Positions 1 through 5,631 of a stretch of DNA of 6,780 nt are shown here, in pieces. Numbering within the stretch: position 1 is the first letter of the stretch; each line of letters opens with the position of its first letter. A model generated the notes under the pieces. The model did not search any database. It saw only the letters and a list, made by a program, of their open reading frames with translations, and was not told the origin of the DNA. Source of the stretch: Accumulibacter sp. (GTDB lineage: Bacteria > Pseudomonadota > Gammaproteobacteria > Burkholderiales > Rhodocyclaceae); assembly GCA_031264825.1 (NCBI GenBank), contig JAISDL010000154.1, forward strand, positions 1 through 6,780, read 5' to 3'. The translations under genes were made by a program, and so were the position numbers.

Positions 1-74
1 AGAAACCCCTGGACGAGCTTGTGGTCGTCGATCAGCTTTTTGACGCTGAGCAGGTTGTTGTTTTCTTCACTCAT
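1..74 (-). CDS. N-terminal fragment of a protein, possibly an MgtE-type magnesium transporter
   Basis: Only the first 24 codons are in the window; the gene runs off the left edge. The ATG at 74-72 is preceded by AAGG (85-82 on the minus strand) at 7-nt spacing, a reasonable ribosome binding site. The peptide starts MSEENNNLLSVKKLIDDHKL and continues VQGF. The pattern 'LIDDHKLVQGF' resembles my recollection of betaproteobacterial MgtE N-termini, in which a short helix with an H-x-LV motif precedes the cytosolic MgtE-N domain. If correct, the product would be an inner-membrane Mg2+ channel/transporter gated by cytosolic Mg2+. The fragment is too short to show any catalytic or membrane feature, so the family call is an inference. 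That a protein starts here, in the same direction as the upstream operon but 155 nt from mtgA, is better supported than its identity. Confidence 0.4.
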   Translation of the reverse strand, partial: MSEENNNLLSVKKLIDDHKLVQGF

Positions 75-130
75 GAATCTGCCTTCATCATGAATCAGCT
101 TTCAAAGTGGCGTGCATCGGGCAACCGGGG

Positions 131-156
131 ATTCTAGCACGGCGCCGGAGCGTCAA
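131..156 (-). promoter_or_regulatory. Candidate sigma-70-type promoter for the gene starting at 74
   Basis: On the minus strand TTGACG (156-151) lies upstream of TAGAAT (136-131). The TAGAAT is preceded by TGC, giving an extended -10 (TGn-TAGAAT). The spacer is 14 nt, shorter than the usual 16-18, so the extended -10 may carry most of the activity. Transcription would start near position 124 and leave a leader of about 50 nt before the ATG at 74. The call is motif-based only. Confidence 0.4.
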
Positions 157-211
157 GCCTCCCGAAAAGAGCCGGCGGGCTTCTTTATTTTGACAACGGC
201 GTGCGTCCAAG

Positions 212-239
212 ATTCAGGAAATCAGGGAATCAGGGGATA
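212..239. repeat. Solo short TCAGG repeat at the 3' end of mtgA
   Basis: TCAGG occurs at 214-218, 222-226 and 230-234, an 8-nt period within ATTCAGGAAATCAGGGAATC and the following bases. On the minus strand it reads as CCTGATTCCCTGATTTCCTG. The unit matches the heptad arms near 5272-5402 and 6375-6423 but is spaced by 8 rather than 7 and has no hairpin or CCGATCGG core. It covers the last codons and the TGA stop (232-230) of mtgA, so the repeat forms the end of that gene. Confidence 0.65.
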
Positions 240-928
240 CGCGCCAGCGGCATCCGCGCCAGGACGACGACGCTCTTCCGGCGAAGGTCCTGCGCGTCCC
301 GGTGGTGTTCGTAATACCGGGGGCGCGGAACCATCGCGGCGAGGCAGGCCGCCTGAGCCGGGGAGAGGCGCGCCGCGCTCACGCCGAAGTAGTGGCGCGC
401 GGCCGCCTCGGCACCGAAGACGCCGTCGCCCCATTCGATGACGTTGATATAAACCTCGAAGATTCGCCGCTTTTCCCACGTCGATTCGATCATCAGCGTG
501 ATCAGCGCTTCCTGGAGTTTGCGCAGCGGCGTTTTTTCGGGTGAAAGGAAGAGGTTTTTCGCAAGCTGCTGCGTGATCGTCGAACCGCCCGCGACGACTT
601 TTCCGCGCCGCGCGTTGACTTCGGCGGCGTGGCGTATGCCCTGCCAATCGAAGCCCTTGTGATAGAGGAATTTGCTGTCTTCCGAGGCGATCAGCGCGCG
701 CTTGAGATGAACCGAAACGGCGCTGTACGCGACCCAGTTCTTCTTCAGCGCGCGGGCGGGGTCGACGGCGCGGATTTCGGCGGCGCGCATTTCCATGAAG
801 CGCGTCATGCCCGGGTCGACGCGCCCCCACCAGAGCACCCAGCCGAAAAACCAGAGTTCGTAGACGAGGAAGATTCCGACGACGAGAACGAGCAGGCGCT
901 TGATCCCGGCGACGAGACGGGCGCGCAT
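230..928 (-). CDS. mtgA: Monofunctional peptidoglycan glycosyltransferase MtgA
   Basis: This GT51-family enzyme polymerises lipid II into glycan strands at the periplasmic face of the inner membrane and releases undecaprenyl pyrophosphate. The 232-residue length fits MtgA (about 240 in E. coli), and no transpeptidase domain follows. One N-terminal membrane anchor spans about residues 11-34. GT51 motifs appear in order: EDSKFLYHKGFDW (83-95, with the probable catalytic Glu83), GGSTITQQLAKNLFLS (114-129), RKLQEA (136-141, second conserved Glu140), IFEVYINVIEWGDGVFG (156-172), AARHYFG (176-182) and LSPAQAACLAAMVPRP (188-203). The ATG lies 3 nt after the stop of the TonB-like gene and has no strong Shine-Dalgarno, which suggests translational coupling as the last gene of the operon. 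The final residues RIP and the TGA stop lie in a short TCAGG repeat, so the native C-terminus may have been slightly altered. Identification is firm. Confidence 0.96.
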   Translation of the reverse strand: MRARLVAGIKRLLVLVVGIFLVYELWFFGWVLWWGRVDPGMTRFMEMRAAEIRAVDPARALKKNWVAYSAVSVHLKRALIASEDSKFLYHKGFDWQGIRHAAEVNARRGKVVAGGSTITQQLAKNLFLSPEKTPLRKLQEALITLMIESTWEKRRIFEVYINVIEWGDGVFGAEAAARHYFGVSAARLSPAQAACLAAMVPRPRYYEHHRDAQDLRRKSVVVLARMPLARIP

Positions 929-931
929 TCG

Positions 932-1867
932 CTATCGCCGGGTTTCGAGCCTGTCGCCGCTCGTGAAGCTCCAGTTGCGGGTGATGACGAGGACTTCGAA
1001 TTCTTTCAGCATGGCGGGGGTGAAGGGCGGATAGGGGCCGGCCATCGTCACGATGCGGCGCGCCGCGTCGTCGAGCACTTTGTGCCCCGACGAACGGTTG
1101 ATCTCGATGGAGTCGATGTTGCCGTCTTTCGCAATGCTGACGGTGAGCATCAGGCTTCCGTAAAGCCGGCCTTTGGCGGCCGAGGGATAATTGAGCGTAC
1201 CGACGCGCTCGACCTTCATCCGCCAGTCTTCGACGTACTGGGCTTCGACGATTCCGATCGTCCTCACGCCGACGAAGCGCTTGCGCGGGCGGCTGTTGTA
1301 AGCCTGGTATTCGCGCGAGATCTCCCCCTGAAGCCTCGCCATCGCGAGCGCGCCGTCGGCAAGGTCGACGCCGCTCGGCGTTCCGGAATCCGTCCCGTCG
1401 CCGTCGCCGCTCCCGGTACCCGTGCCGGTACCGGTCTGTCGGCTCAGCCTTTTCCGGTCGCCGCGGTCGCTTCGGCCGTTCTCGGAAAGCATGACCTGCC
1501 GCCGCGGCGCTTCGCCGCCGCCGCCCCGGCGTTGCGCGGTCTGCCCCGTGCCGTTGCCGTCCTGCTCGTGCTCCGAGTAGGGGAAGGGGGTCGACGCGCG
1601 CACGCCGTCGCGGTCCGAATTTCCGCCGCCGTCGAGGTCGTTCTGCGCGTACGCCTGCGGGTCGCTCGGGCGCGTCGCCGACTTGCTGTTGACGAGAATG
1701 ATGTCGAGCGCCTTGCTCCCGAAGGATCGCGTGGCTTCGGGATACTGGAAGTGCACCGAGAGCACCAGGACGTGCAAAAGGAAGGAAATCCCCAGACCGA
1801 TGAGGAGATGACGGTCTTCCTGACGCATCGCGCCGGGGGTAAAATCTGCAAGGCTCAGAGTATTCAC
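932..1867 (-). CDS. TonB-like energy transducer with a Gly/Asp/Thr-rich linker
   Basis: Proteins of this family couple the inner-membrane proton motive force, through ExbB/ExbD, to outer-membrane receptors. The 311-residue product has a cytosolic N-terminus, one membrane segment at about 21-40 and a periplasmic TonB C-terminal domain at about 210-300. The segment carries S28-x3-H32, matching the Ser-x3-His motif of the TonB anchor. The C-terminal domain shows YVEDWRMKVERVGTLNYP (211-228), GSLMLTVSIAKDGNI (237-251) and EVLVITRNWSF (291-301). The linker (about 60-205) is rich in Gly, Asp, Thr, Arg and Gln, with TGTGTGTGSGDGDGT at 145-159, and lacks the Pro-Lys/Pro-Glu runs of classical TonB. 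The start is GTG at 1867, overlapping the stop of the upstream gene (TAGTG) and preceded by GAAGGAG. The next Met, residue 14, has no comparable site. No exbB or exbD is in view, so substrate is unknown. Confidence 0.87.
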   Translation of the reverse strand: MNTLSLADFTPGAMRQEDRHLLIGLGISFLLHVLVLSVHFQYPEATRSFGSKALDIILVNSKSATRPSDPQAYAQNDLDGGGNSDRDGVRASTPFPYSEHEQDGNGTGQTAQRRGGGGEAPRRQVMLSENGRSDRGDRKRLSRQTGTGTGTGSGDGDGTDSGTPSGVDLADGALAMARLQGEISREYQAYNSRPRKRFVGVRTIGIVEAQYVEDWRMKVERVGTLNYPSAAKGRLYGSLMLTVSIAKDGNIDSIEINRSSGHKVLDDAARRIVTMAGPYPPFTPAMLKEFEVLVITRNWSFTSGDRLETRR

Positions 1868-3819
1868 TAATCCACTCCTTCCGCTTCCTCCGAAACGTCG
1901 TCGACCGCGTCGTCGATTTCGTCCATTTCGTCCCTACCTTCGTCGGCTTCGCCGATCGTGTCGATATAACGACAATCGAGTTGCAGCGTCAACAGATCCA
2001 GCGACTCGACGCCCAAGCGGACGCGCGTACCGGGTTTCAAGTCGGGCATGGACGCGACGCGCAGGACGATCGGCAAGGTATCAAGTCTAACAAGATTTTC
2101 GCGCCGAAGCGCCGTCGCTTCAAGCGTTTTCAGCTTTTCCTGCACGATCCGGCGCAGGCACCAGTAGCGCTCCATCCGCCGCTGGAAGTCGATATACGCG
2201 TTATACGTCACTTCAAAGTCGCGCAGGGCCGCGAAAAGCTCTTCGGAACGCGCGGAAAAACGCGGCGATGCGCCGGAAAGGCAAGCGATCAACTGCCATT
2301 GGTTGACGAGGTCGACGTAGCGCCGCAACGGCGACGACGCCCACGCGTAGCATTTGACGCCGAGGCCTTCGTGCGGAAGCGGCGAAGTCGTCATGCGCGC
2401 TTTCCCGTTCATCTGCGCACGGTAGATCGCCGGGACACGCTTCTCGGCCAAAAGAGCGCCCCAGGCGCCGTTGGCGGCGATCATGAGTTCGGAGACGAGC
2501 GTATCGGTCGGTGTCCCGCGCTTGCGCGGCACGATGCGGATCCGGCACTCTTCGGGCGCGTTCGGGTCGCCTTCGAGCGAAAAATTGTAATCGTGGCGCC
2601 CCTGCGCGGCGGAAGGCTTGCCGCGCCGCGCCTCGCACGCGCGGGCGAACTTCCAGAGCGTCAGCAATTCGTCACGAAAAGGAAAGTCGGAAAGCCCGTC
2701 GGCGATCGTCTTTTCGTTGAAAACGGGGTCGAGTTCCTGGAGGCGCAGGTTCGCGGCGACGGCGACGCGCTCGACGACCGAATCGGTCGCCGTGACTTCG
2801 AAGTCCGGTGAGACCGTCAGATAGAGCGAGAGCGCCGGACACTCACTGGGCGCGTTCAGCGAAAATTCGCCGATGAGCGCTTCGGGAAGCATCGTGATCT
2901 TGCTCCCCGGCATATAGACCGTCGAAAGCCGCCGCCGCGCCGCAAGACCGACGGGAGAATCGGGGGAAAACGCGAGCGCGGGCGCGGCGATGTGGACGCC
3001 GATCCGCCAGCCGCCGCCGGGGAGCGGATGAACAGAGCACGCGTCGTCGATTTCGGTCGTCTCGGCGTCGTCGATCGAAAAAGCACGCACACTCGCGCGC
3101 GGCAGGTCGAGTTCGGGCGCGGAATATTCGACCCCCTCAAAGCCCGTCCCTTCCGGGAAACACGCGCGCAGAAAGCAGCGCAAATGGTAAGCGTACGGCG
3201 ACGGGATCGCGCCGCATTTCTGGAGCAAATGCAGCGGCGTCAGCCTCGTCGCCGCGCACGCCGCGTTGAGCGCCTTCGTCTCGGGACGGTTTCCGTCAGG
3301 TGCATAAAGGAGCGTCTCGACGTACGGAACAAATTCTTCGGGGAGACGAAAATCCTGGAGTTCGCGGCTCATCCGCTCGATCGCAAGCGCCTGTTGGCGC
3401 TTTTTCTCGATCCCCGCGAGCGCCGCCGTCAAGATTTCGGGCGGCGCGCGGCGGAAGCGTCCCCGACCCTTGCGGTGAAAATAGACCGGCGCGGCGTGCA
3501 GCGCCAGAAGAACCGCCGCCGCTTCGGCGGGCGTTGCCTTTCGCCCCGAATCGCCGAAATACGCGTCGGCGAAATCGACGAAGGAAAACTCGGCGTCGTC
3601 GGCGCACTCCCACAAAAAGGAAACCTGCATTTCTCCCGCCAACGCCTCGGCTTTGGCAAGCAATTCCTCCGGCAGCGGCGCGTCGAAGCGCAGAACGACG
3701 TTCGCCGCCTTGATCTTGGCGCGTTTCCCGGACTGCGTCTCGACTTGCAGCGACGTGACGTTGTCGGAAAAAACGCTCGCGGCCTTGAACGCGCCGGCGT
3801 CTTCAAACAGAACGTGCAT
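1867..3819 (-). CDS. RNB-domain exoribonuclease, RNase II/R superfamily
   Basis: The product is probably a cytoplasmic, metal-dependent 3'-5' exoribonuclease of 650 residues, similar in length to RNase II. The RNB domain begins near residue 240. Its metal-site motif FSIDDAETTEIDDACSV spans 247-263, with Asp250, Glu256, Asp258 and Asp259 aligning with Asp201, Asp207, Asp209 and Asp210 of E. coli RNase II. Other conserved stretches are YMPGSKITMLPE (302-313), LVSELMIAANG (441-451) and SPLRRYVDLVN (496-506), whose Arg500 matches the catalytic Arg. The N-terminus (VETQSGKRAKIKAANVVLRF, 26-45) looks like the RNA-binding part of the betaproteobacterial subfamily beside yqiA. The last 25 residues are very acidic. 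The start overlaps yqiA by 17 nt without a clear ribosome binding site, so coupling is likely. Asp-to-Glu at 256 is conservative and may be normal here. Family call is firm; substrate is not determined. Confidence 0.92.
   Translation of the reverse strand: MHVLFEDAGAFKAASVFSDNVTSLQVETQSGKRAKIKAANVVLRFDAPLPEELLAKAEALAGEMQVSFLWECADDAEFSFVDFADAYFGDSGRKATPAEAAAVLLALHAAPVYFHRKGRGRFRRAPPEILTAALAGIEKKRQQALAIERMSRELQDFRLPEEFVPYVETLLYAPDGNRPETKALNAACAATRLTPLHLLQKCGAIPSPYAYHLRCFLRACFPEGTGFEGVEYSAPELDLPRASVRAFSIDDAETTEIDDACSVHPLPGGGWRIGVHIAAPALAFSPDSPVGLAARRRLSTVYMPGSKITMLPEALIGEFSLNAPSECPALSLYLTVSPDFEVTATDSVVERVAVAANLRLQELDPVFNEKTIADGLSDFPFRDELLTLWKFARACEARRGKPSAAQGRHDYNFSLEGDPNAPEECRIRIVPRKRGTPTDTLVSELMIAANGAWGALLAEKRVPAIYRAQMNGKARMTTSPLPHEGLGVKCYAWASSPLRRYVDLVNQWQLIACLSGASPRFSARSEELFAALRDFEVTYNAYIDFQRRMERYWCLRRIVQEKLKTLEATALRRENLVRLDTLPIVLRVASMPDLKPGTRVRLGVESLDLLTLQLDCRYIDTIGEADEGRDEMDEIDDAVDDVSEEAEGVD
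1875..1881 (-). promoter_or_regulatory. Ribosome binding site that supports the GTG start of the TonB-like gene
   Basis: On the minus strand GAAGGAG (1881-1875) lies 7 nt upstream of GTG at 1867. It sits in the last codons of the RNB gene (Glu-Gly-Val-Asp-stop). Together with the one-base TAGTG stop/start overlap it favours GTG over the ATG 13 codons downstream and implies coupled translation. Confidence 0.7.
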
Positions 3820-4405
3820 CTTGGAAGGAAAACCCGCAAAAATCGAAAACGACCGGGAGCATTTCGGGAAAGCGCGTGAAGCTGTGGTCGCCGCCCTCGA
3901 AAACGTATTGCCGCGCGCCCGCGTAGCGGAAAACGGCTTCGCGGTAATCGAGCACTTCGTCGCCCGTCTCGACGAGTACGAGGTAACGTTCGGGCGTGAT
4001 CGCGGAGGTCTCCATCGCTTCGAGCGCGGCGACGTGTTCGCGCGTCAGTTCAAAAGCCTCGCCCGTCTGCAAATTGTTCTGTACGCCAATGAAGCTTTCG
4101 AGCGGCTTTTTCGCCGTGACGACCGGGTTGACGAGCACCGCGCGGATCGCGTGCCGCTCGGCGAGAATCGTCGCGTAAAACGCGCCGAGCGAACTGCCGA
4201 CGAGCGTCGGCGAAGCCCCGGAATCCACGCATTCGCGGAGCGCGCGCTCGGCGGAGGCGAGTGCTTCGGTCGGGGAAAAGGAAAGCGCGGGACAGAAAAA
4301 ACGCGCGGACAGCTCGCGGGAGGCCATCGCGTTGGTGAGCAACGACGCCTTCCACGCCTTCGGCGAAGAACTGAATCCGTGCAGGTAGACGACCGCGGGC
4401 TTCAT
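3803..4405 (-). CDS. yqiA: YqiA-like alpha/beta-hydrolase (predicted esterase)
   Basis: The 200-residue length is close to E. coli YqiA (about 193), a small cytoplasmic carboxylesterase of unknown physiological substrate. The product opens MKPAVVYLHGFSSSPKAWKA, which includes the oxyanion-side HGF motif. The nucleophile elbow is GSSLG (70-74, Ser72). LVNPVV follows at 91-96, TGDEVLDYREAV at 147-158 supplies the likely acid (Asp149 or Asp153), and GGDHSFTRF (171-179) supplies the catalytic His174. The TGDEVLDYR and GG-x-H-x-F stretches closely match YqiA as I recall it. The chosen ATG at 4405 overlaps the uppP stop as ATGA and puts the first strand at the N-terminus. An upstream reading-frame extension to 4843 only shadows uppP. 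Its place before an RNB gene fits a common betaproteobacterial arrangement (knowledge), but the functional link is unknown. Confidence 0.88.
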   Translation of the reverse strand: MKPAVVYLHGFSSSPKAWKASLLTNAMASRELSARFFCPALSFSPTEALASAERALRECVDSGASPTLVGSSLGAFYATILAERHAIRAVLVNPVVTAKKPLESFIGVQNNLQTGEAFELTREHVAALEAMETSAITPERYLVLVETGDEVLDYREAVFRYAGARQYVFEGGDHSFTRFPEMLPVVFDFCGFSFQDARSV

Positions 4406-5223
4406 ACCGACCACGCGACGAAACCGGCGCGCCACGACGCGAGGACGACGACGCCGAAGGCGATGCGGTACCAGGCGAAGGGCGTGAAATCGTGGCTCGA
4501 AACGAAGCGCAACAACCAGCGTACGCACAGGAAGGCCGAGACGAAAGCGGCGAGGAAACCGACCGAAAAAAGCCCGAAGTCGTCGAAGGAAAGCAGGGCA
4601 CGCTCTTTGTAGAGCGAATAAAACGTCGCAGCAAAGAGCGTCGGGATCGCGAGAAAAAACGAGAACTCGGTCGCCGCCTTGCGCGAGAGTCCGAAAAACA
4701 GGCCGCCGATGATCGTCGCGCCCGACCGCGACGTTCCCGGAATCAGCGCCGCCATTTGCGCGAGGCCGACCTTCAGCGCGTCGAGCGGCGTCATCTCGTC
4801 GACTTCGCGCACGCGAACGACGTGGCGGCGGCGCTCGGCCCACAAGATGAAAAACGCGCCGATGATGAAGGCGAAAGCGACGGGCAAGGGGCTGAACAAG
4901 TGGCGCTCGATCGCCTTTTTGAACAAAAGGCCGACGACGGCGAGCGGGACGAAAGCGATCGAGACGTTCAGCGCGAAGCGATTCGCCTGCGGTACGCGCC
5001 CCAGCCCGCGAACGACGCTCATCACGCGCGCGCGGTACTCCCAGCAGACCGCCAGGATCGCGCCCGACTGGATGACGATCTCGAAAAGGCGGCCGCGCGC
5101 GTCGTTGAAGTCGAGCAGCGCGCCCGCGAGGATCAGATGCCCCGTCGACGAAACCGGCAGAAACTCGGTCAGACCTTCGACAACACCGAGAAGAAACGCC
5201 TTGATGAAAATCAGGATACCCAC
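4402..5223 (-). CDS. uppP: Undecaprenyl-diphosphatase UppP (BacA family)
   Basis: This integral membrane enzyme dephosphorylates undecaprenyl pyrophosphate, regenerating the lipid carrier for peptidoglycan and other envelope polymers; its overproduction is known to give bacitracin resistance. The 273-residue, largely hydrophobic protein has the family length. Signature motifs are EGLTEFLPVSSTGHL (16-30, with Glu16, Glu20, Ser26 and His29), FEIVIQSGAILAV (47-59), PGTSRSGATIIGG (162-174, catalytic Arg166) and FAWYRIAFG (249-257). The start is GTG at 5223; no in-frame ATG lies nearby, the protein begins where relatives do, and GGACGG (5234-5229) lies 5 nt upstream. It is the first gene of the five-gene operon, and its product recycles the by-product of MtgA, the last gene. 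The upstream region holds a TAGAAT -10 candidate next to the repeat element. Identification is firm. Confidence 0.96.
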   Translation of the reverse strand: MGILIFIKAFLLGVVEGLTEFLPVSSTGHLILAGALLDFNDARGRLFEIVIQSGAILAVCWEYRARVMSVVRGLGRVPQANRFALNVSIAFVPLAVVGLLFKKAIERHLFSPLPVAFAFIIGAFFILWAERRRHVVRVREVDEMTPLDALKVGLAQMAALIPGTSRSGATIIGGLFFGLSRKAATEFSFFLAIPTLFAATFYSLYKERALLSFDDFGLFSVGFLAAFVSAFLCVRWLLRFVSSHDFTPFAWYRIAFGVVVLASWRAGFVAWSV

Positions 5224-5248
5224 GCGAACCGTCCGAAAAAAGTGGCTT

Positions 5249-5276
5249 ATTCTAACTGATTCCTTCCTGAAATCAG
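5249..5276 (-). promoter_or_regulatory. Weak candidate promoter for the uppP operon
   Basis: On the minus strand TAGAAT (5254-5249) could be a -10 box, the same hexamer as at 136-131. At 16-nt spacing the -35 position is CTGATT (5276-5271), only 3 of 6 matches to TTGACA. That position lies inside the first heptads of repeat copy A, so the repeat abuts or supplies the promoter. Transcription would start near 5242, about 19 nt before the GTG. Confidence 0.27.
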
Positions 5277-5402
5277 GAATCAGGTATCAGGTATCAGATG
5301 ACAGGAATCAGATCGGTTAGCGGCGGCTTCGCCGCCGGGGAAAAACAACAAAACACCGATCGGTTTTCATCTGATTCCTGATCCCTGACATCTGATACCT
5401 GA
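5258..5402. repeat. Composite heptad-hairpin repeat element, copy A
   Basis: Left arm: six 7-nt units ATCAGGA, ATCAGGT, ATCAGGT, ATCAGAT, GACAGGA, ATCAGAT (5272-5313), preceded by the inverted copy TGATTCCTTCCTGA (5258-5271). Centre: a hairpin CGGCGGC-TTC-GCCGCCG (5321-5337), an A/C-rich linker, and a core (5346-5375) with the palindrome ACCGATCGGT (5355-5364). Right arm: TGATTCC, TGATCCC, TGACATC, TGATACC, TGA (5372-5402). Bases 5287-5311 are the reverse complement of 5378-5402 at 23 of 25 positions, including the odd ATG-type unit, so the two arms look like an inverted duplication. The core plus right arm (5346-5402) matches 6349-6405 with 3 differences in 57. It encodes no protein and resembles a REP- or MITE-like non-autonomous element; its mobility is not shown. 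Confidence 0.85.
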
Positions 5403-5414
5403 GGTCGAAGACCG

Positions 5415-5447
5415 TTCTGTCCTCTGTCTTCTGTCCTCTGTCCTCTG
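5415..5447. repeat. Second heptad array, YTCTGTC family
   Basis: Units TTCTGTC, CTCTGTC, TTCTGTC, CTCTGTC and a partial CTCTG run in perfect 7-nt register. The other strand reads GACAGAG/GACAGAA. The period is that of the ATCAGGN arms but the unit differs. It starts 12 nt after composite element A, separated by GGTC-GAA-GACC. Confidence 0.75.
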
Positions 5448-5460
5448 AACTGGACAAAAT

Positions 5461-5489
5461 TTGCCTTCCGGCGGCATGGCTGTTAGCAT
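5461..5489 (+). promoter_or_regulatory. Weak candidate promoter for satP
   Basis: TTGCCT (5461-5466) and TAGCAT (5484-5489) are separated by 17 nt, each matching the sigma-70 consensus at 4 of 6 positions. The pair is enclosed by the inverted repeat TTTGCC (5460-5465) / GGCAAA (5492-5497), which could be an operator or chance. The leader to the ATG at 5632 would be about 135 nt. Confidence 0.25.
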
Positions 5490-5618
5490 TCGGCAAAAAA
5501 GTGAAAAGCGGGCGGACGGCCGTCTCAAACGGATCGTCTTCCGGTCATCAACCGCCATCGCAGACGTCTCGTTGCCGGAAACTTCATTCCCACGCGGCGT
5601 TCCAAAGATGGCTTTTTC

Positions 5619-5623
5619 GGGAG
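5619..5623 (+). promoter_or_regulatory. Ribosome binding site of satP
   Basis: GGGAG at 5619-5623 lies 8 nt before the ATG at 5632. This decides the start in favour of MSEGETQ rather than the in-frame ATG at 5608 or the earlier ATGs at 5476 and 5461-region codons, which lack such a site. Confidence 0.7.
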
Positions 5624-5631
5624 CAATATCC

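Larger units (their letters stand above)
5224..5631. other. Divergent intergenic region between uppP and satP
   Basis: This 408-bp gap between two divergent genes contains, from left to right, a weak uppP promoter candidate, composite repeat copy A (5258-5402), a small GGTC-GAA-GACC hairpin (5403-5413), a YTCTGTC heptad array (5415-5447), a weak satP promoter candidate (5461-5489), the 10-bp palindrome GACGGCCGTC (5515-5524) and the satP ribosome binding site (5619-5623). No convincing coding sequence or structural RNA was seen. The open frame from 5461 is an untranslated-looking extension of satP. Confidence 0.7.

Noticed and set aside
155..182. Hairpin AAGCCTCCCG / CGGCGGGCTT followed by a T-rich stretch on the plus strand, considered as a terminator
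   Set aside because: The T-rich side faces the plus strand, where no gene ends; on the minus strand, where mtgA ends, no T-tract follows. The stem also has a C-C mismatch.
1414..1434. Palindromes CGGTACCG and CCGGTACCGG in the TonB-like gene
   Set aside because: They follow from codons of the Thr-Gly repeat in the linker and need no regulatory explanation.
629..1870. 413-codon open frame on the plus strand opposite mtgA and the TonB-like gene
   Set aside because: It is antisense to two genes with clear family motifs, its translation shows no recognisable domain, and long antisense frames are expected in GC-rich coding DNA.
2992..3879. 295-codon plus-strand open frame opposite the RNB gene, with similar frames at 1981-2811, 3653-4612 and 4492-5259
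   Set aside because: All are antisense shadows of RNB, yqiA or uppP, rich in Arg/Ala/Asp, without motifs or ribosome binding sites.
4406..4843. Upstream in-frame extension of the yqiA reading frame
   Set aside because: It lies wholly within uppP in another frame, is Arg-rich low-complexity, and the ATG at 4405 gives the correct family length and an ATGA overlap.
5272..5447. Heptad arrays considered as a CRISPR array
   Set aside because: The repeat unit is 7 nt in direct tandem without spacers, and no cas gene is present.
5515..5524. 10-bp palindrome GACGGCCGTC upstream of satP
   Set aside because: It is short and GC-rich, with no second site or known operator resemblance; chance is a sufficient explanation.
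5461..5631. N-terminal extension of the satP reading frame
   Set aside because: Family members begin shortly before the NPxPLGL motif, the ATG at 5632 has a good ribosome binding site, and the extension is hydrophilic without similarity to anything I recognise.
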